DNA from: Nocardia altamirensis NBRC 108246
GTDB taxonomy: Bacteria > Actinomycetota > Actinomycetes > Mycobacteriales > Mycobacteriaceae
Length of the DNA stretch: 48,036 bases
Assembly (NCBI RefSeq): GCF_001612685.1
Contig: NZ_BDAY01000091.1
Span: forward strand, 1-48,036
Direction of reading: 5' to 3'
Positions 7,958 through 17,078 of the stretch are shown in pieces. Numbering within the stretch: the stretch's first letter is position 1; the number at the start of each line of letters is the position of its first letter. Under the pieces are notes generated by a model. That model did not search any database. It was not told the DNA's origin and was given only the letters and a program-made list of their open reading frames with translations. Both the position numbers and the translations under genes were made by a program.

Positions 7958-9160
7958 CTACTTCGGTGCGGGCTCGATCTCCTCGTCCGACTCCGGCGGC
8001 GCGGCGGTGACCACATCGATCTGCTCGCCGATATAGCGGATCACGACCGCGACGACAGCCGCGACCGGAACGGCGAGAAACGCACCGACAATCCCGTAGA
8101 GCGAACCGCCCGCGGTGACGGCGAGCAACACGATCACCGCGTGCAGTTTCATGCTCCGGCTCTGCAACACCGGCTGCAGCACATTGCCCTCGAGCTGCTG
8201 CACCGCGATGACGATGCCGACCACGATCAGCGCCGTGGTGAAACCGTTGCCGACAAGGGCGACGAGCACGGCGAGCGCGCCGGCCACGACCGCGCCGACG
8301 ATCGGGATGAACCCGCCGAGGAACGTCACCACGGCAAGCACCAGCGCCAGCGGCACACCGAGGATCACCAGCCCGGCGCCGATGAACACCGCATCGATCA
8401 AACTGACCAGCGCCTGGGTCCTGATGAAACCGCCGAGGGTGTCCCACACCCGGTGGGCGACCTCCTCGACGTGGCGGCCGCTGCGGCTGCCGAACACCGT
8501 GTGCATCCACGGCAGCAGCCGCGGGCCGTCCTTGACGAAGAAGAAAGCGAGCACCAGCACGAGGAACAGCGTGATGATCGCCGACGTCGCCGCGCTCACG
8601 CCGCTGAACACTCCCGTCGCGATCTGCTGAGCGCTGGACTGCAGCCGCGAGACGATCGCGTCGACCGCCGAATCGAGCTGCTCGTCGCGGATGCGCAACG
8701 GCGGGCCCTGCAACCAGTCGCGCACCTGGTTGACGCCCGCGGTCGCCTTGTCGGCGAGCTCCGGCGCCTGATCGACCACCGACGGCACGATCAACGCGAC
8801 GACACCGGACAGCAGCGCGATGAAGCCGACCACGGTGATCGACGCGGCCAGTGCCGGCGGCAAGCCGCGCCGGGTGAGCCATCGCGTCGGCGGCCACAGC
8901 ACGGTGGCGACGACGACCGCGAGCGCCACCGGCAGGATCACCACCCACAGCCTGCCGACGACAGTGCCGAGCACCCAGGTGCCCGCCGCGATCGCGACGA
9001 TGCACAGCGCCCACTTCGCCATCCAGATGATGCCGGAACCGATCACGTCACCGCGATCGGGCGGGGTGGCTCGATCGGGCGGAGTGGCGCGGTCCTGCGG
9101 CGCAGGAGTGCCCTCGGTGTCGCCCTTTTCGTGCTGAATGTCTGTGTTAGGCCCACTCAC
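7958..9160 (-). CDS. AI-2E family transporter (PerM-like membrane protein)
   Basis: A 400-residue membrane protein with 7-8 helices. It shows the family's paired N-terminal helices, a soluble loop (about residues 120-190) and C-terminal helices containing GFIPIVGA and LEGNVLQPVLQ, both typical of the AI-2E/PerM (UPF0118) family. Some members export small molecules or act as Na+/H+ antiporters, and the substrate here is open. The GTG at 9160 is chosen because it gives a family-length protein starting with a short acidic/Arg cytoplasmic tail with a duplicated DRATPP motif. The open frame continues 122 codons further upstream in low-complexity sequence. It is divergent from the enoyl-CoA hydratase gene. 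Confidence 0.87.
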   Translation of the reverse strand: MSGPNTDIQHEKGDTEGTPAPQDRATPPDRATPPDRGDVIGSGIIWMAKWALCIVAIAAGTWVLGTVVGRLWVVILPVALAVVVATVLWPPTRWLTRRGLPPALAASITVVGFIALLSGVVALIVPSVVDQAPELADKATAGVNQVRDWLQGPPLRIRDEQLDSAVDAIVSRLQSSAQQIATGVFSGVSAATSAIITLFLVLVLAFFFVKDGPRLLPWMHTVFGSRSGRHVEEVAHRVWDTLGGFIRTQALVSLIDAVFIGAGLVILGVPLALVLAVVTFLGGFIPIVGAVVAGALAVLVALVGNGFTTALIVVGIVIAVQQLEGNVLQPVLQSRSMKLHAVIVLLAVTAGGSLYGIVGAFLAVPVAAVVAVVIRYIGEQIDVVTAAPPESDEEIEPAPK

Positions 9161-9308
9161 GCGCTCAGTCTCGCACGGGAGCAGGGTGCGGACCGGGCAT
9201 CGTGGGGCGGGTCGAGTCAGGAATACCGGCTCGCCCACCGAGACACCACGACGCACGACTGTCCGGTGCCGGTAGGTTCGAATGATCACACGCGAAGGAG
9301 GGTCCGCC

Positions 9309-10091
9309 TTGACCGACGCCGCAACCATCGAACGCCGAGGCCACATCGCCGTCATTACGCTGAATCGGCCCGATGCGATGAACGCGGTGAACGCCGCGTT
9401 GTCGAGCGCGGTCGGTGCCGCGCTCGACGAACTCGCCGCCGACCCCGCGCTGCGGGTCGGGGTGATCACCGGGGCCGGGCGGGCGTTCTGCGCCGGAGCC
9501 GACCTCAAGGAATTGGCGCGCGGCAACGGGATTCACGACCCGGCGCACCCCGAGTACGGATTCGCCGGGCTGGTCCAGCATTTCGTGGACAAGCCGCTGA
9601 TCGCCGCCGTCAACGGCTTCGCGCTCGGCGGCGGCACCGAGATCGTGCTGGCCAGTGATCTCGCGGTGATGAGCGACGCGGCCTCGCTCGGACTGCCCGA
9701 GGTCAAGCGCGGATTGGTCGCCGCGGCAGGCGGATTGCTGCGGCTGCCGCGTGCCGTGCCACCCAAGATCGCGCTCGAGATGGCGTTGACCGGAACACCG
9801 ATCGATGCCGCCCAAGCGCTGCACTAGGGTCTGGTCAACCGGGTCGTACCCGCCGACCAGGTGCTGCCCAGCGCGCTCGAACTGGCCGAGACGATCGCCG
9901 CGAACGCGCCACTCTCGGTCCGCGCCTCCAAACGAATCATCCACCGCGTCAACGACTTCGGCTCCGACTGGGAGACCCCGATCTGGCAGATGAGCTTCGA
10001 GGAAGCCGCACCGGTGTTCGTCAGCAAAGACGCCGCCGAAGGACCGCGCGCGTTCGCCGAGAAGCGCACACCGCAGTGGCGCGGGGAATAA
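9309..10091 (+). pseudogene. enoyl-CoA hydratase/crotonase gene interrupted by an in-frame TAG
   Basis: The frame encodes a full-length crotonase of about 260 residues: oxyanion-hole segments AFCAGADLKEL and NGFALGGGTEI, the catalytic region with LPEVKRG, and a C-terminal half ending FAEKRTPQWRGE. A TAG at 9825-9827 (codon 173) stops it. The same frame continues without any shift as GLVNRVVPADQ, the usual family continuation after a Trp or Leu, so one base change (TGG to TAG) explains it. The TTG at 9309 has GAAGGAGG at 9294-9301. An ATG at 9282 lies before the ribosome site. If the stop is real, the product loses the C-terminal trimerisation helices and is probably inactive. Alternatives are a sequencing error, a recent mutation or readthrough. 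Confidence 0.8.
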
Positions 10092-10131
10092 CGGCGGCCG
10101 CCGCGCTATCTGCGGAGCAGGCGACGCACGG

Positions 10132-10842
10132 TCAGGGTTTGGTCGGCTCCGACAGGTGGGTGTCGAAGAAGGCGAAGATGCGTTGCCAGGCGTCGCGGGT
10201 GGCGTCCTCGTTGTAGCCGAGGCCGGTGACGCGCAGCAACGGGTCGGCGGGGGTCAGGTTGGCGAAGGCGTGGGTGACCTTCGGGTAGACCTTGACGTCG
10301 TGCTCGACGCCGTGTTCGGTCAGTGCCTCATCGAGTTTGCGTGGTGCGCCGATCAGCATCGGGTCGCGCTGTGCGTAGCTGGCGATCACCGGGCATGCCC
10401 CCTCGAGCAGCGTGCGGTAGTCGCCGTAGAGCGTCGGGTAGAACGGCGCGGAGGCGTCGAAACCCTTGGGCGCGACCAGCAATGCGAAACCACCACCCAT
10501 GCAGAAGCCGATCACCGCGGTGCGGCCGGTGCAGTCGGGGTCGGCGACGAGCCGGTCGCGGGCGGCGATCACATCGCGCACCGGCGGCCCCTCCCCGGTC
10601 TGCACGAGAGCCCGATAGATTGTGCGAATGCAGTGCACCCGCCCGCGCGAGAACAGATTCGGCGCGATCGTCAAATACCCGTAGTCGGTGAGCATCCGCA
10701 CGGTGCGCCGCAGATCCGCGCTGAACCCAACTCCGTCGTGGATGACCACCACACCGGGCCACGGACCAGCCCCGGACGGCCGCGCCATGATCGCCTCGAG
10801 CCGCCCATCGGGCGCGGTCAACTCAATCGTGTCCATAGCCAC
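10132..10842 (-). CDS. dienelactone hydrolase family protein
   Basis: A 236-residue alpha/beta hydrolase of the dienelactone hydrolase (carboxymethylenebutenolidase) family. The nucleophile is Cys in GFCMGGGFAL, as in the cysteine-nucleophile DLH group. An early VVVIHDGVGF strand/oxyanion loop is present, and the catalytic His lies in VTHAFAN. It is a cytoplasmic enzyme that may open lactones or esters of aromatic degradation, but the substrate is not evident. The GTG at 10842 and the ATG at 10836 are both possible starts and neither has a strong ribosome site. It stands alone, convergent with the broken crotonase gene. Confidence 0.88.
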   Translation of the reverse strand: MAMDTIELTAPDGRLEAIMARPSGAGPWPGVVVIHDGVGFSADLRRTVRMLTDYGYLTIAPNLFSRGRVHCIRTIYRALVQTGEGPPVRDVIAARDRLVADPDCTGRTAVIGFCMGGGFALLVAPKGFDASAPFYPTLYGDYRTLLEGACPVIASYAQRDPMLIGAPRKLDEALTEHGVEHDVKVYPKVTHAFANLTPADPLLRVTGLGYNEDATRDAWQRIFAFFDTHLSEPTKP

Positions 10843-10960
10843 CGAATCTAGGACAGCGTCTCAGACATGTACAGACCGGTTCGTCGGGCTCAGCGGCTGC
10901 CGTCGGCGACCACCAGGTGCCGCAGGCGATCACCTATACGGAGTTGGTCGACTGATCACT

Positions 10961-11007
10961 GGGAACTGGTGGCGGCATCGCGCGAGTAGGCTCCGCCACC
11001 AGTTCCC
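10961..11007. repeat. family A palindrome, copy A2
   Basis: GGGAACTGGTGGCGG (10961-10975) and its complement (10993-11007) surround a 17-nt loop resembling that of A1. It is preceded by GGAGTTGGTCGACTGATCA, a flank shared with A4 190 bp away. Confidence 0.85.
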
Positions 11008-11148
11008 ACTCGACGCGAAACCACGCCCTCGATCCCCATATACGGGATCGCTGGTGTCCCCTGCGACCGCGGTCAGCCCCGCCAACGCCCGAAATCCGCA
11101 CCCCTACTGCGAATCCGCACCCGTTCTGGAGTTGGTCGGTTGATCATC

Positions 11149-11197
11149 GGGGCAATGGTGGCGGCATCGGCCGAGAAGCCCCCGCCACCACTGCCCC
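11149..11197. repeat. family A palindrome, copy A4 (diverged arms)
   Basis: Arms GGGGCAATGGTGGCGG (11149-11164) and 11182-11197 pair with one mismatch. The 17-nt loop is nearly identical to that of A3 at 20360. The flank GGAGTTGGTCGGTTGATCA matches the A2 flank. Two AATCCGCACCC motifs precede it (about 11090-11125). A2, A4 and these motifs fill the 383-bp spacer 10843-11225; no gene is seen there. Confidence 0.8.
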
Positions 11198-11225
11198 CTC
11201 GACGCGAAGCAGGTGCTGGGGGCGT

Positions 11226-14200
11226 TCAGCGGGGGTTGTCGGCGGATGGTAGGCGGAGGCGTTTGAGGGACAAGGCGTTCAGGGCGACGATGATGCTCGA
11301 GCCCGACATCGACATCGCCGCGATCTCCGGACGCAGGGTGAAGCCGAAGGCAGGAACGAACACGCCCGCGGCGATCGGCAGCGCGATCGTGTTGTAGCCG
11401 ACGGCCCACGCCAGGTTCTGATGCATCTTGCGCAAGGTGCCGCGGCCGATGCGCAGGGCGGTGGGGACATCGAGCGGGTCCGAGCGCATCAAGACCAGAT
11501 CCGCGGTCTCGATGGCGACGTCGGTGCCCGCGCCGATCGCGATGCCGAGATCGGCGCCCGCCAGCGCGGGGGCGTCGTTGACGCCGTCACCGACCATCGC
11601 CACCTTGCGGCCGCCGCGTTGCAGCTCAGCGATTTTCGCCGCCTTGTCACCGGGCAGCACCTCGGCGATGACGGTGTCGATGCCCAAGTCGGCGGCGATG
11701 CGTGCGGCGGTGGCGCGGTTGTCGCCGGTCAGCATCACCACCTCGATGCCGAGGTCGTGCAGTTCGGCGACCGCGGCGGCGGAGGTGTCGCGCGGCGCGT
11801 CGGCCAACGCGATCACCGCGGCAGCCGTGCCGTCGATCGCCGCGAGAACCGCGGTGTGGCCCGAATCGGCGAGCCGATCGCGTTGCGCGGCAAGCGATCC
11901 CAGATCGATGTGTTCGCGCTCGAACAGGCGGCGGTTGCCGACTACCACGCGATGCCCGTCGACCTCGGCGATCGCGCCGTGGCCTGGAACGTTCTCGAAC
12001 TTGACCGCGGACAGCGGTGCGGCACCTCCGCGTGTGTTGTTCGCGGTCGCGGCATCGAGGTTGTCCGCGTTCCCGCGCCGATGACTATCACCTGCGGATA
12101 GTGCAGCGGCACTGACGGATGCGGCACTGACGTGAGCCTTCTCCGTGGTCGCGACATCCCGGCTGTCCACGTCCTCGCGCCGGCGACTATCGCCTGCGGA
12201 TAGTGCAGCGGCACTGACGGATGCGGCACTGACGGATGCGGCACTGACGTCGGCCTTCTCCGTGGTAGCGACATCCCGGCCGTCCTCGTGCGCCGTGCGG
12301 TGACCATCACTTGCGGACTGCGGTGCGGCACTTATGGATTCCGCGTGTCGGACGATGGCGGCGGCGAGGGGGTGCTCGGATTCGCGTTCGACCGCGGCGA
12401 TCAACCGCAGCGCCTCGTCGGCGGTGAAACCTTCCGCGGTCACCACGTCGGTGACTTCCGGTTCGCCCTTCGTCAGGGTGCCGGTCTTGTCCAGCACCAC
12501 CGTCTGGATGCGTGCTGCGGCCTCCAACGCCAGCGCATTCTTGAACAGCACACCGCGTTTCGCGCCGAGCCCGGTGCCGACCATGATCGCGGTCGGTGTG
12601 GCGAGGCCGAGTGCGTCGGGGCAGGTGATCACGACGACCGTGATCGCGAACAGCATGGCCTTGGCGAACGAGGCACCGGCAAGCAGCCAGACGGTCAGCG
12701 TCAACGCGCCGCCGATCAATGCGACCAACACCAGCCAGAACGCCGCCCGATCGGCTAGCTGCTGTCCCGGCGCCTTCGAATTCTGCGCCTGCTGAACCAG
12801 TTCCACGATCTGCGCCAAGGCAGTATCCGCACCGACCTTGGTGGCACGAACACGCAACGTGCCGTTGACGTTCAACGACGCACCGATCACCGTCGCGCCG
12901 GATTCCTTGTGCACCGGCAGGCTTTCGCCGGTCACCATCGACTCGTCGACCTCGCTCTCGCCCTCCTCGACGACGCCGTCGACCGCGATCCTCGCACCGG
13001 GCCGCACCAGCAGCAGATCGCCGACCACCACCTCGGCAGTGGGCACCTCGACTGGTTGGCCGTCGCGGATCACCTCCGCCTTGGGCGGCGCCAGATCGAT
13101 CAACGCGCGGATCGCGTCGTTGGCACCGCCGCGGGCCCGCATCTCGAACCAATGTCCGAGCAACACAAACGTGGCCAGCATCGTCGAGGCCTCATAGAAC
13201 ACCTCGCCGCCGCCGGTCACCGTGATCGCCAGCGAATACAGCCAGCCCGCCCCGATCCCCACCGCGACCAACACCATCATGTCCAACGTGCGCGCCCGCA
13301 ACGCCGCCACCGCGCCGGTGAAGAAGATCGCCGACGAGTAGAAGATCACCGGCAAGCTCAACACCAGCGCCCAAACGTCCTGCCGCAACCCGAACGGCAC
13401 CGGCAGATGCACCCCGAACATGTCGGTAGCCATCGGCGACCACAACATCACCAATACCGAGAACACGGCCGCCACCACGAACCGATTGCGCATATCGGCC
13501 GCCATCGCAGCCATCGACATCCCCCCGTGCCCGGCATGCCCCCCGTGCCCCGCCGCCGAATGGTCCGCGCCCCCACCATGACCCACATGGTCATCATGTC
13601 CACCCGCAGCCGAATGAGTTACCGCCCCACCACGACCGGCGTGGTTACCGTGCCCCGCCGCCGAATGAGTTACTGCCCCACCACGACCGGCATAGTCACC
13701 ATGCCCACCCGCCACCGCATGACCCGCACCTTCGGCCTCACCATGACCCGCATGGTCACCATGCCCACCCGCCAACGCATGACCCGCACCTTCGGCCTCA
13801 CCATGACCCGCATGGTCACCATGTCCACCCGCAGCAGCATGGCTTGCATCCTCGGCTACACCCTCACCATGACCCGAGTGGTCGCCATGTCCACCCACAG
13901 TTGCGGCCGATTGGCCGGGCTGGTCACCGGGCGCCGTCGCTGCGGCGGGTGCCTCGGATGCGTCGGGGCGGGTCGAGTGGTTGGCGGCGGGCTCGATCAG
14001 GGGGTCGCAGAGGTGGGTGGGGACCGAGCGGCCTGCGCAGTGGTAGCCGCAGTCGCGGATCCAGGCGGCCAGGTCGGGGACCGAGGTGAGGTCGGGGTCG
14101 TAGGTGATGGTGGCGGTTTGCGCGGTCGGGTTGGCGGCCACATCCAGCACGCCGGGGCGGCGGCGGAGGACGGCGGTGACGACATTCGCTTGGCTGGCCC

Positions 14201-14273
14201 AGTGCAGTCCGTGCACATCGAAGACTGCGGTGCGGCGTAGCGCCGGATGGCGGTGCTGCGTGTCGTGGTTCAC
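11226..14273 (-). CDS. P1B-type heavy-metal (copper-like) translocating ATPase with His-rich and repeat insertions
   Basis: About 1015 residues against the usual 650-800. Order: a ferredoxin-like HMA domain (about 10-78) whose metal site reads GLHWASQ instead of GMxCxxC; a His/Gly-rich region (about 120-255) of repeated GGHGDHAGHG units; membrane helices; the actuator motif TGES; a metal-site helix with CPDALGLATP, so CPD rather than CPC; the phosphorylation site DKTGTLTKGEP; SEHPLAAAIV; an insertion of roughly 110 residues of degenerate repeats; then GDGVNDAPALAG and the last helices. It exports a metal, most likely copper, across the membrane. The GTG at 14273 has GAGGAG upstream; the longer open frame to 14543 would place a repeat palindrome inside the coding region. 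A CsoR-like site lies 80 bp upstream, consistent with copper induction. Confidence 0.9.
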   Translation of the reverse strand: MNHDTQHRHPALRRTAVFDVHGLHWASQANVVTAVLRRRPGVLDVAANPTAQTATITYDPDLTSVPDLAAWIRDCGYHCAGRSVPTHLCDPLIEPAANHSTRPDASEAPAAATAPGDQPGQSAATVGGHGDHSGHGEGVAEDASHAAAGGHGDHAGHGEAEGAGHALAGGHGDHAGHGEAEGAGHAVAGGHGDYAGRGGAVTHSAAGHGNHAGRGGAVTHSAAGGHDDHVGHGGGADHSAAGHGGHAGHGGMSMAAMAADMRNRFVVAAVFSVLVMLWSPMATDMFGVHLPVPFGLRQDVWALVLSLPVIFYSSAIFFTGAVAALRARTLDMMVLVAVGIGAGWLYSLAITVTGGGEVFYEASTMLATFVLLGHWFEMRARGGANDAIRALIDLAPPKAEVIRDGQPVEVPTAEVVVGDLLLVRPGARIAVDGVVEEGESEVDESMVTGESLPVHKESGATVIGASLNVNGTLRVRATKVGADTALAQIVELVQQAQNSKAPGQQLADRAAFWLVLVALIGGALTLTVWLLAGASFAKAMLFAITVVVITCPDALGLATPTAIMVGTGLGAKRGVLFKNALALEAAARIQTVVLDKTGTLTKGEPEVTDVVTAEGFTADEALRLIAAVERESEHPLAAAIVRHAESISAAPQSASDGHRTAHEDGRDVATTEKADVSAASVSAASVSAAALSAGDSRRREDVDSRDVATTEKAHVSAASVSAAALSAGDSHRRGNADNLDAATANNTRGGAAPLSAVKFENVPGHGAIAEVDGHRVVVGNRRLFEREHIDLGSLAAQRDRLADSGHTAVLAAIDGTAAAVIALADAPRDTSAAAVAELHDLGIEVVMLTGDNRATAARIAADLGIDTVIAEVLPGDKAAKIAELQRGGRKVAMVGDGVNDAPALAGADLGIAIGAGTDVAIETADLVLMRSDPLDVPTALRIGRGTLRKMHQNLAWAVGYNTIALPIAAGVFVPAFGFTLRPEIAAMSMSGSSIIVALNALSLKRLRLPSADNPR
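12005..12345 (-). repeat. tandem repeat insertion in the ATPase N-domain
   Basis: Imperfect units of roughly 110-120 bp (blocks around GACTATCGCCTGCGGATAG and CTTCTCCGTGGT) are repeated, with an inner GGATGCGGCACTGAC repeat. Translated, they give DVATTEKAxVSAASVSAA and LSAGDSRR blocks. They sit between the SEHP motif and the GHGAIAEVDG motif, where relatives have about ten residues. All changes keep the reading frame. Confidence 0.75.
13520..13900 (-). repeat. His-rich 60-bp tandem repeat in the ATPase
   Basis: Between 13681 and 13860 the sequence repeats with an exact 60-bp period (20 codons, GGHGDHAGHGEAEGAGHA). More degenerate copies lie on both sides. The encoded His/Asp/Gly stretch is a likely cytoplasmic metal buffer. 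Confidence 0.85.
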
Positions 14274-14353
14274 GGGCCTCACTCCTCGCTCGGAACGCTC
14301 AGCTCGGACGTCGAGCCGAGGCGTGCTGTCGGTCAGACCAACCAGTCGACCAT

Positions 14354-14370
14354 ATACCCCTACGGGGTAG
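14354..14370. promoter_or_regulatory. CsoR-like copper operator
   Basis: TACCCC-TAC-GGGGTA (14355-14369) matches the GC-rich dyad described for CsoR family copper sensors. It overlaps TATATG on the minus strand, a plausible -10 box, 80 bp before the ATPase start. No csoR gene is in the window. Confidence 0.55.
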
Positions 14371-14495
14371 GTGTCTATCAAACGCCACCGAACTGCACAG
14401 AGTCGCAGGACACCGAACAGAACCCATCCTCCAGCCTGCCCCGACCCGCACACCCCGACACACCCGGGGCGGCACCACGCCCATCCCCGGCGTGC

Positions 14496-14554
14496 ACGAG
14501 TGGCACATGGCTGCGGCAAAACGCGAGTAGAGCTCTCAGCCATGTGCCACTCGT
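14496..14554. repeat. family B palindrome, copy B1
   Basis: Perfect 18-bp arms ACGAGTGGCACATGGCTG (14496-14513) and 14537-14554 flank a 23-nt loop. Three more copies of the arm lie at 25108-25523. The spacer from here to 14852 has one short minus-strand frame (GTG at 14680, starting MLTVAEDVIVLGRQPELEHA) that may be a gene remnant cut by this palindrome. Confidence 0.85.
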
Positions 14555-14852
14555 CAGCTCCTCGGCCGTTCGCCGGGGCATGGCGGCGGCGACACGCCGA
14601 TAACGCGGCAGGTTCGCGACCGCATGCTCCAGCTCGGGCTGGCGGCCGAGCACGATCACGTCCTCGGCGACGGTCAGCACGGGGCGTCGTGATGTTCCGT
14701 ACTACGCGACGGATCGTGGCTGACAGGATCTAGCGGATGCACCGCACTACCGCAATTGCGCTGGCTGGGAAGGAAATCAATCGAAACGTCCCCGGGTCGG
14801 ATCACGGCCTTTACCGTCTGAGATAGATCGATGGATGGAACGGGGTTGTGCG

Positions 14853-16670
14853 ATGGGCGAACCGACTACGTCTTGTGCCGCATTCCAGCGGGTGGCGACG
14901 ATTGATCCGGACGCGGTCGCCGTCCGATCGATCGGCGGCGCACAGGCATTGACCTGGCGGGAGTATGCCGACCAGGTGCGGGCGATCACGGCGGGGCTCG
15001 CGGCGCTCGGCATCGGCCGCGGCGACACGGTGGCACTGATGATGGCGAACCGGGTCGAGTTCTACCCACTCGAAGTGGGCGCACAGCACACCGGAGCGAC
15101 ATCGTTCTCGGTGTACAACACGCTGGTGCCCGAGCAGCTGAACTACGTGTTCGGCAACGCGGGCAACCGAGTGGTGATCTGCGAGGCGCAATACGTCGAA
15201 CGAGTCCGCGCGGCCGGAGTGCCGATCGAAACGATCGTCAGCCTCGACGGCGCGCCGGACGGCACGATCAGCGTCGAGGAACTGAAAGCATTGGGCCGCA
15301 GCGACTTCGACTTCGAGGCGAGCTGGCGCGCGGTACAGCCCGACGATATCGCGACGCTCTGCTACACCTCGGGAACGACCGGCAATCCGAAAGGCGTCGA
15401 GCTCACCCACGCCAACCTGATCTTCGACGCGCACGCCTTCGCCTCTGTACTCCCCGTCGAATTCGGTGACCGGCAGACCTCGTATCTGCCGACCGCGCAC
15501 ATGGCCGACCGATTCACCGCGCTGTACCTGCAGGAGGTGTTCGGCACCCAGATCACCGTGGTCCCCGACCGGGCCCAACTGCTCGCAGCGCTCGTCGATA
15601 CCAGGCCGACGATCTGGGGCGCGGTGCCGCGGGTATGGGAAAAGTTCAAGGCCGCACTCGAATTCGCGGCCGCCAACGAACCCGACGAGACTACCCGCGC
15701 CGGCCTGCAATGGGGTCTCGGTGTCGCACGCCGCAAGGCCGTCGCGCAGCTTGCCGGCACACCCATCGACGACGAGCTCGCCTCCGAATGGGCCAAGGCC
15801 GACGCCGCCGTGCTGTCCAAGCTGCGCGCGAAACTCGGCCTGGATCAGGTGAAGTGGGCGATGTCGGGTGCCGCGCCGATCCCGGCGGAGACACTCGGCT
15901 TCTTCTTCGGACTCGGCGTGCCCATCTGCGAGGTGTGGGGCATGTCCGAAGTGACCTGCGTCGGCAGCGTCAGCGCACCGGACGACTCCCGCCTCGGCAC
16001 CGTCGGCCGGTTGCTGCCCGGCCTCGAATCCACCATCGCCGAGGACGGCGAATTCCTGGTGCGCGGCCCCTCGATCATGCGCACCTACCGCGACGAACCG
16101 GTCAAGACCGCCGAAGCCATCGACGCCGACGGCTGGCTGCACACCGGCGACATCCTCACTCAGGACGCCGACGGATACCTGCGCGTGGTCGACCGCAAGA
16201 AGGAACTCATCATCAACTCCGCCGGAAAGAACATGTCCCCGGCCAACATCGAGAACGCCATCAAGGCGGCCACGCCGCTGATCGGATCCATCGCCACCAT
16301 CGGCGACCGGCGACCGTTCAACACCGCACTCATCGTCATCGACGCCGAGACCGCCGAACCCTATGCGGCCCAACACGGTCTGCCCGACGCCTCGGCCGCC
16401 GCGCTGGCCGCGGACCCGCGGGTGATCGCCGAGATCGCGCGCGGCGTCGCGGCAGGCAACACCAAACTCTCGCGGGTGGAACAGATCAAGCGCTTCACCG
16501 TCCTGCCCGCCTTCTGGGAGCCAGGCGGGGACGAGATCACACTCACGATGAAGTTGCGGCGCAAGCCGATTGCCTCGAAGTACGCGCCCGATATCGAACG
16601 CCTCTACACGTCTGACCTCACGCCAGGAGTCCACGAGCCCGTTGCGTCTGCGGAGGCCGCGGCGGGCTAG
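14853..16670 (+). CDS. long-chain fatty-acid--CoA ligase / AMP-dependent synthetase
   Basis: About 605 residues of the ANL superfamily, FadD15-like. It activates a fatty acid to acyl-AMP, then transfers it to CoA. The P-loop-like AMP-binding motif YTSGTTGNPKGVELTH is near residue 175. EVWGMSEVT (adenine-binding region), GWLHTGDI and DRKKELIINSAGKNMSP (hinge and A8) follow, and the family Lys sits in the C-terminal subdomain (KLRRKPI). It is soluble or peripheral. The ATG at 14853 is preferred to the one at 14835 only on N-terminal appearance; neither has a strong ribosome site. A paralogue with the same architecture sits at 40700. It has no operon partner. Confidence 0.9.
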   Translation: MGEPTTSCAAFQRVATIDPDAVAVRSIGGAQALTWREYADQVRAITAGLAALGIGRGDTVALMMANRVEFYPLEVGAQHTGATSFSVYNTLVPEQLNYVFGNAGNRVVICEAQYVERVRAAGVPIETIVSLDGAPDGTISVEELKALGRSDFDFEASWRAVQPDDIATLCYTSGTTGNPKGVELTHANLIFDAHAFASVLPVEFGDRQTSYLPTAHMADRFTALYLQEVFGTQITVVPDRAQLLAALVDTRPTIWGAVPRVWEKFKAALEFAAANEPDETTRAGLQWGLGVARRKAVAQLAGTPIDDELASEWAKADAAVLSKLRAKLGLDQVKWAMSGAAPIPAETLGFFFGLGVPICEVWGMSEVTCVGSVSAPDDSRLGTVGRLLPGLESTIAEDGEFLVRGPSIMRTYRDEPVKTAEAIDADGWLHTGDILTQDADGYLRVVDRKKELIINSAGKNMSPANIENAIKAATPLIGSIATIGDRRPFNTALIVIDAETAEPYAAQHGLPDASAAALAADPRVIAEIARGVAAGNTKLSRVEQIKRFTVLPAFWEPGGDEITLTMKLRRKPIASKYAPDIERLYTSDLTPGVHEPVASAEAAAG

Positions 16671-17078
16671 CCTTGGCCCGCCCCAAACCCTTTCGTGCAA
16701 CCCCGCGGATTGCCATCCGCCCCCATCACTTTCGGCAGTCCGTGCGTTGCGGCATGCCGTGCAATCATGCCACACACGCCAATTCGGCGCCCTGCCGAGT
16801 CCCGCTTCCGATCGTCATCCATCCGGCAGCGTCGACCGACGGTTCGTTCGTTCACGAACGCGGTCAGCGCAGCGGCACACGGCCAGCTCATAGACGAGAT
16901 CGGTGGATGTAGCGACGGCCGGGTCGAGCAGGAAGATCTGCCGCGGCCTCCAGGTGGGCAGACCAATCCGCTACACAGGTCGCGGTGCGCGCGATGTCGG
17001 CAGCGCAACGGTCCGCTCGCTCTGCGAGGGCGCCGAGGTTCACTGATCAATCCGGTATGCGCGACGGCTGAGGCAACC
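16671..17078. other. spacer without recognised gene
   Basis: A 408-bp gap between the acyl-CoA ligase and the convergent MBL hydrolase gene. Frames on both strands are short and compositionally biased. I see no palindrome of the A or B families, no terminator hairpin and no RNA gene. Confidence 0.5.

Noticed and set aside
9262..9290. tRNA T-loop-like GGTTCGAAT
   Set aside because: No matching stems, acceptor or anticodon arm around it.
14274..14543. 90-codon N-terminal extension of the ATPase frame
   Set aside because: It would contain palindrome B1 and the CsoR-like site; the GTG at 14273 has a ribosome site and gives the normal domain start.
14378..14680. 100-codon minus-strand frame starting MLTVAEDVIV
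   Set aside because: The first 45 codons look protein-like, but the rest runs through palindrome B1; at most a gene remnant, so not listed as a CDS.
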